Assembly: GCA_033239005.1 (NCBI GenBank)
Contig: BSQZ01000018.1
Coordinates: 6,167,536-6,231,535, forward strand
Direction: 5' to 3'
Source: Lamellibrachia satsuma
Taxonomy: Eukaryota > Annelida > Polychaeta > Sabellida > Siboglinidae
Length of the DNA stretch: 64,000 nucleotides
A model generated the notes under the pieces. That model saw nothing but the letters and a program-made list of their open reading frames with translations, made no database searches and was not told where the DNA came from. Both the position numbers and the translations under genes were made by a program. Shown here piece by piece: positions 11,401 through 22,800 of the stretch (the first letter of the stretch is position 1; each line of letters opens with the position of its first letter).

Positions 11401-14400
11401 GTAGTGCTATCCAGGTAAAAACACAAGTTGAATAAACAGTAAATACAGAAAGAATGTTACGAACTATATTTTTTCCACGTTATGTAAGCATCAACATTTT
11501 TATCAAACAAACCTGAGCTGTAGCAATACTTACCCTCACTCCAGACTTTCTTGCCATCGACGCTGACAGCTACCACCAAACCAGGAGCTCCAACTTCATC
11601 CTGCAGATGATTCAGACCTCAAACAATGTACCAATACATACGTCCACTCAACATGCAATAACAATGTAGATAGTTCACTAACCCCATATTTTATACTTTT
11701 CAAAACAATACAAAAGATGTATGTGTATATGACACTGTCAGTTGGTAATAAATGTCTTGTACAGTTATGGGATACATCATTTATACTGTTTTATCTTAGA
11801 CTCTTTCGAAAGACAGACAAAGTGGTGTGAGCGAAATTACCCAAACTTTGAAACGGCAGCAGGTGGACTTGAACCAATGTCCCCTAGACCGACAGTCCGG
11901 TGCCCTAAATGCTAGGTTGTGTTGTAGAGTATCAGACCGTTGGTCTGGAATTTGAATCCGCGACCTGCTGTTTAAAAACTTCTAAAAGCCCTAGACAGGA
12001 CTAACAGGGTTGAGTTAAATGTCATAAGTCATAAGATCACCGCAGCACCGCTCCCCATAGTTATTCCTTCCAGCATTATTTTCGTGCATAGTTTACTGAA
12101 TATAAAAGAAATGGAAAAATTTAAACGAATGTTCTACAAAAACATCAATATCAGATAATGGTCACATAACATCCACAGAATCACATTCGTTCTTATTCTG
12201 CATGTGCCATCATCATATTGTAGTAACATCTCGAGGTGTATTTGTTGGAGCCATTCGTATGTAATATAGTATAGCTCAGTGAGTCCCCATATGCCCCTGG
12301 GATGGTGCTAAATGGGGCAGTTTCCTTTGATGATGTGACATTTGGGTTGCCACATAGGTGGCCTAAAACAGTTGCTCTGGGACAGGCCCCAGTGTAGAAT
12401 GAAGACGCTGAACCTTTCCACACTAGTCTGTAGTCAGGGTAGCCATGTCCAGACATGTTGCGCTGTTTAATGGTGTGGGACAAACTGGTGCAGGCCCACC
12501 TTGCATTCGTCTAGTGTTTCCCAGACTCCTGTGGGGGGGGGGGCGGTGGTGGAGACGAGTGGCCGAGCATGGTGAGTGATCGGGTTGCGGGATTTAAATC
12601 GCTTCACTTCGTTGGCATCTCGTACATATTTCACTATGTTGTTTCTAATTAGGTGGTCCTACATATTCTGTTTTCAGTTTGATGCGTGTCCTATATAGTG
12701 ACCTAGTCACTTGTGAATGTACCGATTGTACGTTGTCAAATAGTTTGACTGGTGAATATGGAAACTTAATGGTAAAACAATTATCTGTGATGTTTAAACT
12801 AATTGTCAACATGATTCTAATTTCTAAAAAGACCAGAACTTAGAATTAAGGATTTATCTTCAGTTGAGTTTGAGATGTGTCATTGTGATGGCCAGGTCCC
12901 AGATGGTTTGGCCCATGACAGATTCGGCCCACACCGATGGATGGTTCAACCCATGACAGATTCGGCCCACACCGATCGATGGTTTGGCCCAGACGTTTCG
13001 GCCTACACAAACAGATGGTTCGGCCCACTTCACTGAAATCTGTGATCTGTGTTAGAACCGAAATCAGCCATGGTCATTTCAGCCCACAGCAGAATTCTAA
13101 GAACAGTCATTTCGGCCCCACTATATATCGTGTGAATTATGACTGCACGTACGCTCACACAATACTATAGTTATATTAATATTACAGCAAAACAAGTCAT
13201 GGTTTGGGGGCTATGCACCTAAGAGATAATCAAATGTAACCACATGCAACTAAAATCACGAATATTACACTAGTAACTTACTCAGAATGTGCTCTAGAAG
13301 TTGGAGAATCTGGTCATTTCTCTGAATGAGCAAGGACTGATATGTTTACCAGTGTGCGACCGACAAGCGCATTTCAATAAAATCGTGATGACCTACACTA
13401 AAGTGATGTATTAAAGGAGGCTGACATACACAGAGCCAAAATATGTCACATAAGTAGAGTTTGGATGCAAATAGCATGGCCATATCCTATTGGCGAGAAT
13501 AGGAATAGCTGTATACAAATATATTTTCATTTGACGAGCGAATATTGTCAGAATACAGCACTTGTGACATAGTAATATTCTTAATCGTAGCTACAAATGG
13601 TTGTTTTAGTAACATAATTAAATAAGGATTCAAATCTACGTAATTAAATAAGAAAAAAATTATGTATGTACAAAATCTATTTTGCCAAACGAAGTTGCTG
13701 ATATATTTAGATGCAGATAAAAAACAACATAAAAAGTTGACCTTGTAGTTAAATTACATATATTTTATGTTGTGTTTGTAATAAATATATAATTATTATA
13801 ATCTCAGTTCTTTGAGCCATCTGGCTCAAATGAGCCTAATGTCATGAAGTTTTTAAACTATTTTATTTGTATATGCATTTGTACGTTGTTATTTTATATT
13901 TTGTTTACTAAAAAAAAGAATATAATTCATCATGCATCTGTATGATTTAAAAATTCATTAGAATTAATTAGTATAAAGAATTGTTAGAATATTTATTATA
14001 ATAATTTAGCGCATAAGTTCTCCCAGCAAATATACACAAGTCATAAATTGTCCAAAGTAGGTCAAATTATTGAAATATGGATTAAAATAAGTATAGTTGT
14101 TTCGGCCCATAGAGCCCGCTAGCACCGGTTGCATACACGGTTGATTCGGCCCATGAATCAAACCCAACAACCGTGATGGCCTAGGCTATATACTAGTATA
14201 TGCCATATGATATGGCATATTACTAAGCCTAATGGCATATATGCACTTAGGAAATTTAAGATTTAACAAGATTGCCATCTCGAACAACAAGTTCCAGATG
14301 GCAAGTGGACAAGGAAGCCATTGGCTCATCGAGAGTCCAACAATTTTCTCATCTGTGTGTAGCCCGCCCTTATCAGATATCTGTCAATTCTATTTTTAAA

Positions 14401-16031
14401 CATATTCACACTACTAGCATTAACATAATCATTTGGCAGTTTGTTCCATTCATTTATCACCCTCTGTGAGAAAGAGTACTTTCTCATGTCCAACCTACAC
14501 TGCTCCTTAACTAATGCTGCTTTGTGTCCTCTGGTTCTACTGCCTTCTTTAAGTTTGAACAACATAATTCTATCAACATCCTCATAACCGTTCACTATTT
14601 TAAACACTACTATTTGGTCTCCTCTTAGTCTTGCTTTGTACAGGGGTACAATTAGATGTTTCTCCTTATACGTGATAGTTCTCCTAGAATTTGATTTCCT
14701 TTCGAAGCAGCAATCCCACATTGCTCTGAAACTTTCACGTCAGCATTAAATGTTACTCCTAAACCCTTTTCTTGTGTGGTTCTACCTAGTACAGCATCCC
14801 CCATTTTATATTCCTCGTCCATATTTCCATGTCCTATGTGTATACATTTACACTTCCCAAAATTGAATAACATTTGCCATTTTTCTGACCATTTAACTAA
14901 TTTTTCTAGATCATCCTGTAAACTTTGTTTATCTGTATCATTAGTAACCTTTCTGAATACTTTTGTGTCATCTGCAAATTTGAGTACTTTGCTAGATATG
15001 TCATCCTCCAAATCATTTATATATATTAAAAACAGTATAGGGCCTAATACTGATCCCTGTGGCACCCCACTCAAAACAGATTTCCAGTTTGAAATCTCAC
15101 CATCTACTATTACTCTCTGTCTTCTGTGTGTAAGCCACTTTTTTAACCAGTTGATTACATCATTGCCTATACCATGGGCTTTTAGTTTAAGTAACAATCT
15201 TTGATGTGGCACTTTATCGAAAGCTTTCTGAAAATCTAAGTAGACAACATCCACTGGTGACCCGTCATCTACCCACTTTGTAATTTCTTCTAAAAAACAT
15301 AAGAGATTGGTTAGACATGACCTTGCTTTTAGGAATCCATGTTGAGATGTATTTATTAATTTATGTTTTACGAGGAATTCCACAATGTGGTCTCTAATTA
15401 ATGTTTCGAGTAATTTACATACAACTGATGTTAAACTCACTGGTCTGTAATTTTCTGGCTTCTTCCTCGATCCCTTCTTAAATAACGGCGTAATGTTTGC
15501 TTCTTTCCATTCTGAAGGAACTATTCCTTCTTCTAGTGACAAGTTAAATAAGTTTGCAAGTGGTGTACTAATTTGATCAACAATTTCCTTTCCATCAGAT
15601 TATAAATACAATTAAAAAGGTCAAAAAAATTCCTCCTAACTCTTGCAGCTTATTATAATACAAACCTTTACACATTGCACTAAATCCCTGGCTTGTTCTA
15701 TGGCAGCAGTGAGGGTTAACTTTGGGGGGATGTCGTTTTCGGCGAGATTGACAGAAACAGATTTACTACTTATATTCGCTTTCTGTTCACATTCTGACTT
15801 CCGGTGTTTACCAAACAACCCCAAGAAAACCACTCCAGCTCCAGCTAGGGCGAGACGTAAGCACACCGACGATAGCGTTGCATCTGCTGTAGGTTGGACT
15901 TTAGCAGCGGTCTGGTAAAGCCTCGTGCTCAGCCTACAGCTATGCCCAGGGGCTGGGCTCCGAGCGGCCCGTTGGCGTTGGAACAGTCGCAACGGTCGCC
16001 GAACAAAGGCGTTGCCGTGAAGTCGATTCAT
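5468..16031 (-). CDS. LACTB: Serine beta-lactamase-like protein LACTB, mitochondrial
   Basis: Penicillin-binding/beta-lactamase-fold protein. The vertebrate orthologue forms filaments in the mitochondrial intermembrane space. Seven exons: 16031-15666, 11600-11534, 10103-9913, 9006-8908, 7711-7513, 7069-6904 and 5969-5468. The joined CDS is 1590 nt, 529 aa with TGA stop (human about 547 aa), and every junction is GT..AG and in phase. The Arg-rich N-terminus (MNRLHGNAFVRRPLRLFQRQ) fits a mitochondrial presequence; an in-frame upstream ATG at 16094 is less typical. The SxxK nucleophile motif is S-I-S-K at residues 167-170, the second motif is Y313-T-T (instead of the classic YxN), and HTGG is at 472-475. 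Exon 4 is only 33 codons (VTITTRQLLSHVSGVRHY). Residues about 242-285 are a Lys/Glu-rich insert as in vertebrates. Introns carry a LINE, a PLE fragment, MITEs and minisatellites. Confidence 0.93.
6310..6838 (+). mobile_element. TTAA-type MITE, copy A (family K)
   Basis: Non-coding, about 530 bp, with imperfect terminal inverted repeats. The left end reads CATGGTTTGGGGGCTATGCA and the right end is its inverse (GGTGCACTGGCCCAAAACC) followed by CCCTTTAA. The internal segment ACAAATATATTTTCATTTGG is shared with the copies at 13.2, 31.0, 31.7 and 54.2 kb. It lies in LACTB intron 6. The TTAA plus AGGG termini resemble Kolobok/T2-MITE elements. Confidence 0.7.
7776..8703 (-). mobile_element. Penelope-like element fragment with 51-bp inverted flanks
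   Basis: The minus-strand frame ending at 7847 carries RT blocks GAATGSPVSPIVANLYMEHF and LRYVDDT, then FLDTCICLKDDG, THTDQHLNW and HKRSVVRTLLQRAENLV, followed by VDHIKKVLKANGY. These are diagnostic of Penelope-like retroelements. The tail holds a remnant (KIKEAINIH, then PTQNRDVG) of the region next to the GIY-YIG endonuclease, which itself is deleted. The RT is 5'-truncated. The fragment is bracketed by inverted repeats at 7776-7826 and 8653-8703, identical over 51 bp except for one base. It lies in LACTB intron 4. Confidence 0.85.
8978..9385 (+). repeat. Degenerate about 31-bp repeat overlapping LACTB exon 4 acceptor
   Basis: A loose tandem series of units of the type GTAACTGGAATGTTGTATTA plus GTGACCTGA, with insertions. 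A longer internal duplication is visible: the segment starting near 9070 (AACTGAAATGTTGCATTAGT) recurs near 9311. The first unit (about 8980-9010) is the 5' end of LACTB exon 4 with its acceptor AG. Confidence 0.7.
9575..9735 (+). repeat. 30-bp minisatellite, about 5 copies
   Basis: Tandem copies of a unit containing TCAAGTATCAAGCCAATGAC and ATCCAAG in LACTB intron 3. The copies alternate between AAGCC and AAGTC variants. Confidence 0.9.
10172..11170 (+). repeat. 26-bp minisatellite, about 38 copies
   Basis: A 1-kb array in LACTB intron 2 of a 26-bp unit made of ACATGCTAGCTCTAGTATCC plus ACTGTG. Each unit contains the palindrome GCTAGC overlapped by CTAG sites. The two main variants are ACTGTGAC and ACTACGAC. 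The last copy turns into an inverted motif at 11150-11185 (AATCCACTATGTGGATTATAG). Confidence 0.95.
11800..11965 (-). mobile_element. tRNA-derived SINE copy
   Basis: On the minus strand the body reads GTTTGGGTAATTTCGCTCAC then CACTTTGTCTG, the same body as the SINE at 48.1 kb. A tRNA-like head with a diverged B box (GGTTCAAGTCC) lies at 11870-11880. It lies in LACTB intron 1. The head seems to be followed by a partial second copy. Confidence 0.55.
12890..14165. repeat. Region of repeated TTCGGCCCA motifs around a MITE
   Basis: The motif GATTCGGCCCA or GTTTCGGCCCA recurs at least six times at 12900-13115 and again at 14100-14150. A TTAA-type MITE copy (13.19-13.62 kb) and AT-rich DNA lie between. 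No coding potential was recognised. It may be the two ends of one older element split by later insertions. Confidence 0.45.
13190..13625 (+). mobile_element. TTAA-type MITE, copy B (family K), truncated
   Basis: Starts with GTCATGGTTTGGGGGCTATG like copy A and shares the internal block ACAAATATATTTTCATTTGA. It fades out after ATATTCTTAATCGTAGCTAC without a clear right terminus. It lies in LACTB intron 1. Confidence 0.65.
14256..15600 (-). mobile_element. CR1-like LINE, family A, 5'-truncated with frameshift
   Basis: The minus strand encodes RT motifs [56 protein letters not shown] and FADDTKVF. A frameshift near 14700 separates these from the C-terminal part (INEWNKLPNDY). The 3' UTR has CAAGTGGACAAGGAAGCCAT and ends in a short TTAACAAGAT tail. 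The copy is truncated before the endonuclease and sits just inside LACTB intron 1. Confidence 0.9.
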
Positions 16032-16189
16032 GTTCGATGGTAAACAATGAACGAATGAAGACAATAGCCACCTGACAATCACATTTATCCACACAAACTA
16101 TCGGTGAATGACGAAAATGTTATTCTCACGCGCGTTTGTAAAAATTGCGTGACTAGCTCAGTGTTATAATAATCCATACTCACTAGGTG

Positions 16190-17230
16190 GCGTGCCGGTT
16201 TGTTTACCTTACCTTATGATACCTTATGACGATTCTGATCGCAGGATCCAGTTGATTCCTCCATGATCAGATCTTCAGGATTTGGGAGACTATTCCATGG
16301 TTCAGCCACTCTTAGAGGGAATGCATTTTTCTTAAATTTATTTTTGATCTTTGGGTAAATATTTTAAGGGAGTGTCCTCTATTTCCTGATCTTAGACTTA
16401 GTGTTGCATCCTCCCATTTCAGGAGGTTTGGTGCAGATTCATTATTGTATAGTTCGTGCATTATTTTATAGACTTCTATCATGTCTCCTCTTAGCCTTCG
16501 GTATGCTAATGTGGGTAGCTTCAGTAATTTTAGTCTTTCTATATATGATACATCCCTCATACCAGGAAGTTGTTTTGTGGCCCTTCTCTGGATGTTTTCT
16601 ATTGCTATTTTATGTTTTATCTTATATGGATACCATACTACTACTGCATATTCTAGGTGAGATCTAACCATTGTCTTAGCAAGTGGCAAGAAAGTGCGTG
16701 TCTAGGAATTGGAAGGTTCTTCGGATTATTTTTGTCATTTTGGTTGCTTTATTTACCACTTGGTTTATGTGATCATCAAATGACAATTTTGAATTGATAA
16801 TTACACCTAAGTCAGTTTGCTTATCTGTGGTGGCTAGTGAATGTTTAACATTATTACTTGTCATGAAATATTAATTTTTACCTATATTATTTTTTCCAAT
16901 TTCCATGTGTTTACATTTGTCTGGGTGGAATTTTAATAACCATTTGTCGCTCCATTGTTCTAGGATACTTAAATCTTGTTGTAGTATATCCTGATCATTT
17001 TTATTTGTTATGGCTCTAAATATCTTAATGTCATCAGCAAACAGAAATGTATTGGATTTAGTTAACTCTGGCAGGTCGTTTACGCATAAAACAAACAATA
17101 AAGGTCCCAGGACAGATCCCTGCGGTATCCCTGATGTTACTTTGTGCCAGTTTGATTCTTTTCCATTTACTGCTACCTTTTGTCATCTATTTGTGATGAA
17201 TGCCTCAATCCAGTTAACTAAATTTACATG
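16190..17230 (-). mobile_element. LINE, family B, decayed RT and C-terminus
   Basis: Fragments in shifted frames read FVLCVNDLPELTKSN, FLFADDIKIFRAIT, then SLATTDKQTDLGVIINSKLS and VRSHLEYAVVVWYPYK followed by IENIQRRATKQLPG. This is the order expected for the RT and C-terminal domain of a CR1/jockey-type LINE. A short ACCTTATGATACCTTATGAC repeat at about 16210-16230 looks like the element's 3' tail. It is clearly different from family A and lies just upstream of the LACTB start. Confidence 0.8.
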
Positions 17231-19449
17231 GAGCTACACGCATGCACACATGCACGAACGAACGAAAGTTCCCATTAAAGTTGACAAGGGTATTTTGTCA
17301 AAGGTGATGCGATTACAATGTCTACCAACCAACCCCCATTCTTGACCTTTCCAAAATGATAGGATGGTCAGCATTTCAAAAGGGCTGGCTGGGCACGGAT
17401 CACAGACAGTCACTTTTCCCATAGACGACCATTATAATGTTCTTGCGCCTACATTGAAAATTTATCCTACAATTTTTTTTTAAATTCACAGCAAATGACA
17501 GACCCACTAAGACACCTGGTGTGTGAAATTCGTGAAAATGACATACATGTACCTCCTTTTCGCACAAATTGCTTCAATGCATGACACCCCTTCATTTCTG
17601 CCATGAAATACCCCAGTTTCCAAAATATGAGTACACCCTGCCTGATGGCCACTGTGTCCTTGCGCAACTGGTATACCAACTGACAAATGGCACCACAATT
17701 AATTTTTTCCTTGGGACTCTTTATCGTTGTAATGGCGGATGGATTCTGAGTGTGGTCCGTGCCCGGCTGGATACCTAGAGGGATGCAGACCCCAGGATTC
17801 TCTAGTCATGTGACCGCATTCACATGATCATGATCAAGTAGCTGGCCCAGGACCGCAGGCCGGTCATGTGAAATATCCGGGTCTCGCATCCAGTTCTCGG
17901 GGTGTGACAGCTGGCCCCAGAGAGATTTGGCCGAATTGTCCCATTTTATTGCCAAGATGAATAATAAATAATTATAAAACTTTTATTAAATGAGTTGTGT
18001 TGTTCTGTCATAAACTGAAGAATTAGAAACATGTTTGAATATCTCAACAGATTCAATATTAACTGAATAGTTGATATCTTATTGTTAAGTAGTTCGCAAT
18101 ATGCAAGATTTGACAGGTACGTTGACTTCAGGATAAAATATCCAGTAATGCAAGTGTCTAATTTTTTTTTATTGAGGCAATCAACAATGACATCTGTTGG
18201 GGCTTTCCAAGAATTTAACTGTTACACTTACATGTGGGGTACATTACAACTGATTTTAAATATACCAGAATTAAGTAACTGTAATTTTATGTTTGATTTT
18301 GAAAAGAAATCGTCAAACCTGTGATAACCATTGTGGTACCTTTGCAATGTCACTTCAATGGAACCTTGACATGATAAGTATTTTCATTTATACAAATCCA
18401 AGTTGACATTTGAACATTCATATTCATAAATAGACTTTTGATAAAAAAATTTAAATACCAAATATGTGTATATTACAGAAAATGCTGATAATGGAATTTG
18501 CTGTTGACATCACCTAGTTGGTCAATATCTTAAATGCCAAGTGTAATTAATGCCTGGTATCAAGACCATTTCCACAACAAGAAACCCACATCCTTGATGT
18601 AAACTAATTTATACCTGTAATCTTCTACATGGCAAGATAATTTATTAAATTGATAAATTGAAAGTATGGTCACCAAATGATGCCACCAGATGTTGGAGTT
18701 GTAATATATTATTGTAGGACAGACAATTGTCAATGGTCTGAGTTACCTCAACATGCACAGCACAGCACCTCGACAAACTGCTAGCTCTCTATTAATGATG
18801 GAGCAACACATCTTTTAGTGACAGTCTCACACTTGGCGTGTGTAATTTACTGTCATTGCGTACAACCATCATTACACGGAACATATTTCATATGTCACAA
18901 AACTTTGCATCTTCTCAGAATGTCATTTGCTTTGTTCCACACACCCTCCTGCCACAAACAGCTGCACAATGAACTGACGAGACAGGATCCATTGTAACAG
19001 AAATACCACACACACATTGAAACAATGTCACTGATTTAACAATCCAAATATGAAGACACTTTATATAATAAAAGTAACTACTTTTCGCACAATATTTAGA
19101 AGTTGATAATCTAGTGTTTTGGATGTTCACAAACTTGGTCATTATAGCAGCAGAATTCAATTAGACATGATCATTTATTGCTACTCACTAAACATCACAA
19201 ACAAAATGTCATAAAACATGGGAGTAGTTATGATTGAGACTTATATGTAAACAAACCCACTTTATGGATGCCTCAATTGTTTGCAACATTGTTATTATTT
19301 CATAATAATTAAGTGCAGTATTTATATAGCCAATTATTTAATAAAGAATACAATATAAAGGCCAGTAAGACAAGAACTTGGAAGTTTTTGACTACAAAAC
19401 TCTGCTACCACTGATTACCAGAGTGGCTTTGGTGACACGTCACCCACCT
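17231..19449. other. Intergenic region without recognised gene
   Basis: Lies between the LINE upstream of LACTB and the 3' side of PPP1R8. Short open frames here show no family signature. It holds the dispersed repeat at about 18200-18535. A candidate polyadenylation motif (AATAAA, minus strand) lies at 19174-19179, about 680 nt past the PPP1R8 stop. Confidence 0.6.
18200..18540 (+). repeat. Dispersed repeat, copy 1 (partner at 21.13-21.94 kb)
   Basis: The segment with ACATGTGGGGTACATTACAA, GATAACCATTGTGGTACCTT and TAAATACCAAATATGTGTA recurs at 21130-21190 plus 21710-21940. The partner copy is split by a LINE insertion. Its nature (old MITE or LINE 3' end) is unknown. Confidence 0.65.
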
Positions 19450-19454
19450 TCCTT

Positions 19455-19815
19455 ATAGCAGCCAATCACTGTTATGGCTGCTGCCAATCAGGGCACTATG
19501 ACTGCAGCCAATCACTGTTATGGCTGCTGCAAATCACTGTACCAAGACTGCAACCAATCACTGCTCTGGCTGCTGTCAATCTCTGTACTATGCCTGTTGT
19601 CAATCACTGTATTATGATTGCAACCAATCACTGCTATGGCTGTTGTCAATCACTGTACTATAACTGCAGCCAACACTGTATGGTGACAACAGCCTATCAC
19701 TGTACTACGCTTGCTGCCAATCACTGCACATTGGGGGCCGATCACTGCACAGAGGCCGCAACCAATTACTGAACACGCGTGAAGCCAATTGCTGCAGCCA
19801 ATCACTGATGACACC
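19455..19815 (+). repeat. Degenerate minisatellite rich in CCAATCA
   Basis: About a dozen diverged units of about 29 bp of the form GCAGCCAATCACTGTTATGG plus CTGCT. It lies immediately 3' of the PPP1R8 stop codon, probably within or just past the 3' UTR. Most units keep CCAATCA, which matches the NF-Y core. Confidence 0.8.
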
Positions 19816-19857
19816 ACAATGTCAACCAACTCGACAACATTGAGCACACTCTAAGCT

Positions 19858-22800
19858 TTAGACAAGCAACGAGTGAACGTGTTTCTTGCCTGGCCACGCC
19901 TCCTTCGCGTATTTCTTCTTCTTTGGTTCCAACGGATTCACAGGCTTCTCCACTGTCACCATAGATATCGTCGTGCTCACTTGTGGCACCATCACAGGGG
20001 TGGCGTCAATGTCCGGGGCGAGATTGGGGGCGCGTAGACCCAATTTCGAGGCTATAGCTATGGTGGACGTGGCAGCAGGGGAGAAGGACACGGTGTTGTC
20101 TTGTGACTCGGGCATGTCTCCGTACAGGTTTGCAGCATACGGGAAGCTCTGCAAGCGCTTCGTGATCGTCTCTGTCATGCTGCTGCTATTGGTGCTGTGG
20201 TTCTCGAGGCGTGGTTTCTGAAAAAAGGAACAGCAGTAGCACAACATGTCTTCAGTTGACAACACAGTCAGCACATGCAGCCAGTCACATCTCACTACCT
20301 TTCAGGAAGTGATGACTAATAAACAAAATGTGTAGTCAATAACAAGATTTTCTTTTTAAAAATTTGCAAATATACACTGTAAGCACGTTATACAAGGAAA
20401 TGCCAACATTTCTTGATACAATATAGCCTCAACATAAAATATTTTGCAGGACAACAAAACTAGTAAATATAAATACATAATCAGTAGTAATTAGGAAGTA
20501 AAATCAGGGATGGGATAATGTTGTTAATTTTCTGCAAAAACAAATTCAGAAAGCATTAAATTAAGAAACTCAATCTCACCTTCATTGGTACAACTTGAGT
20601 CTGTACAAGGTTCCTAAAGCGTCCAATTGAAGGGTCAATATCCTCTGTCGAACACAAACAACAAATATCAACAATGGCATACATACATTATACACTGGCC
20701 TATCATACTGTACTAAAATAAAAAAATATTCCTCGGCAACATAATTTGACAGCAACTGTGTTACACAAACACAGTTTGATACCAACTGTGTTACTGCAAC
20801 ACAGTTTAACAGTAAGTGTTTACATCAAGTTTCATAGCAACTGTGTTTACAGCAACGCAATTTCATAGCAATTGTGTTTACGGCATCTCAGGCTGACAGC
20901 AACTGTGTTTATAGCAACACAGCTTGATAGCAATTGTGCATACGGCAACAAAGTTTCATAGCTACTGTGCTTCCATCAACACAGTTTCATAACAACTGAG
21001 AGTTTCATAGCAATTGTGTTTACAGCAACAGTTTCATAGATCCTGTCTTTATGACAACAGTTTCATAGCCTGTTTGTTTTACTACATTTAGTAACCCTTA
21101 TAGGTGCATAGGCCGAACACCATGACTTCGTTCCTTTAACTGCCACATGTGGAGTAATTTAACTGACTTTAAAACATACCAGAACTAAATAAGAAGGATA
21201 TAGATACGCTTGAACGCATACAAAGGAGAGCAACTAAAATGATTCCAGAACTTAGAGACCTTAGTTATGAAGAACGCCTGAAAGAATGTGGTTTAACAAC
21301 TCTAGAGACAAGGAGGTTAAGAGGAGATCAGATTGAAGTTTTTAAGATATTGAATGGGTATGAAAATATTGATAGAAATATGTTTTTCTCACTCAAGAAG
21401 GATAGCAGAACTAGAGGACATGAGGTAAAATTAGTAAAGGATCAATGTAGATTGGACATCAGGAAGCACTCGTTCTCACGGAGGACAATAAATGAATGGA
21501 ACAAATTGTCTACAGATTGTGTAACTGCTAGCAGCGTGAATATGTTTAAAAACAAGGTTGACACATATATCAGGAGGGCGGGTTATAAGTAGGTGAACAT
21601 TGTTGGACTCTCGATAAGCCAATGGCTTCCTTGTCCACTTGCCATCTGGGCCTTTGGCTTGGATGGCAAATCTTGTTAAATAATTATAATTTAATGTATT
21701 AGATTTTTTTTGTGATAGCCATTGTGGTACCTCTAATGTGAGTTCAATGGAACCTTGACATCAGAAGTATTTTCATTTGTACACATCTGGGTTGACATTT
21801 GAACATTTAACGTTCTTGACAGTTTCTTCATAAAGACTTGATAACATTACTTAAATACCAAATATGTGTACGATATAGAAAATATTGACAATGGAATTCG
21901 GTGTCAACATCACTTAGTTGGTCAATATTTTAAAACATAGTTACAGCAACACAGTTTCACAGCAACTGTGATTACGGCATATCAGGCTGACAACAACTGT
22001 GTTTATAGCAACACAACTTGATAGCAACTGTGCTTACAGCAACAAAGTTTGATAGCAACTATGTTTACAGCAACAGTTTCACAGCAACTGTGTTTATGGC
22101 AACAAAGTTTGATAGCAACAATGTTTACAGCAACACAGTTTGATAGCAACTGTCTTTACACCAACACAGTTTGATAGCAACTGTGTTAAATAGCAACACA
22201 GTTTGATAGCGACTGTGTTTATGGCAACTCAGACTGACAGCAAATATGCTTACGGCAACATAATTTAATAGCAACTGTGTTTACGGTAACACAGTTTGAT
22301 TGCAACTGTGGTGTATTTACGGTAACAAAGTTTGATAGCAACTGTGTTTACGGAAATGCAGTTTCATAGCTACTTTGCTTACAGCAATGCCATTTGATAG
22401 CAACTTTGTTTACAGCAACTCAGGTTTACAACTATGTACAAATGCAATGAATATTTGTATGAGGTAGTGATGAACAAGATCATTAAAATGGAAGAACTTT
22501 TTTTCATGATCCACAGCCTATAACAACATCTGGAGGACATCGTTACTGGGGCGTCATTGTGGATCATCAATACAAACTGGTACAGGCAAACATGTCTACT
22601 TTTAAATATCCAAAATAAATTTGACCATTTGATATGCGACAACCCCAAAAAAGGCATTTCATGCTTCGCCTTCCCATCACGCACCTGGATTAATTACTTC
22701 CTCCTCCTCATTGAAGTCAACATGTATACTAGGTCGCTTGCGTTTTATGTGGTTTGGTGTTGTGTCTGCTATGTCCGCCATGGAAGAGATCCGGCGGTTG

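Noticed and set aside
12193..12483. A 96-codon minus-strand frame in LACTB intron 1
   Set aside because: No recognisable motif, no splice or homology support and no repeat context; taken as chance.
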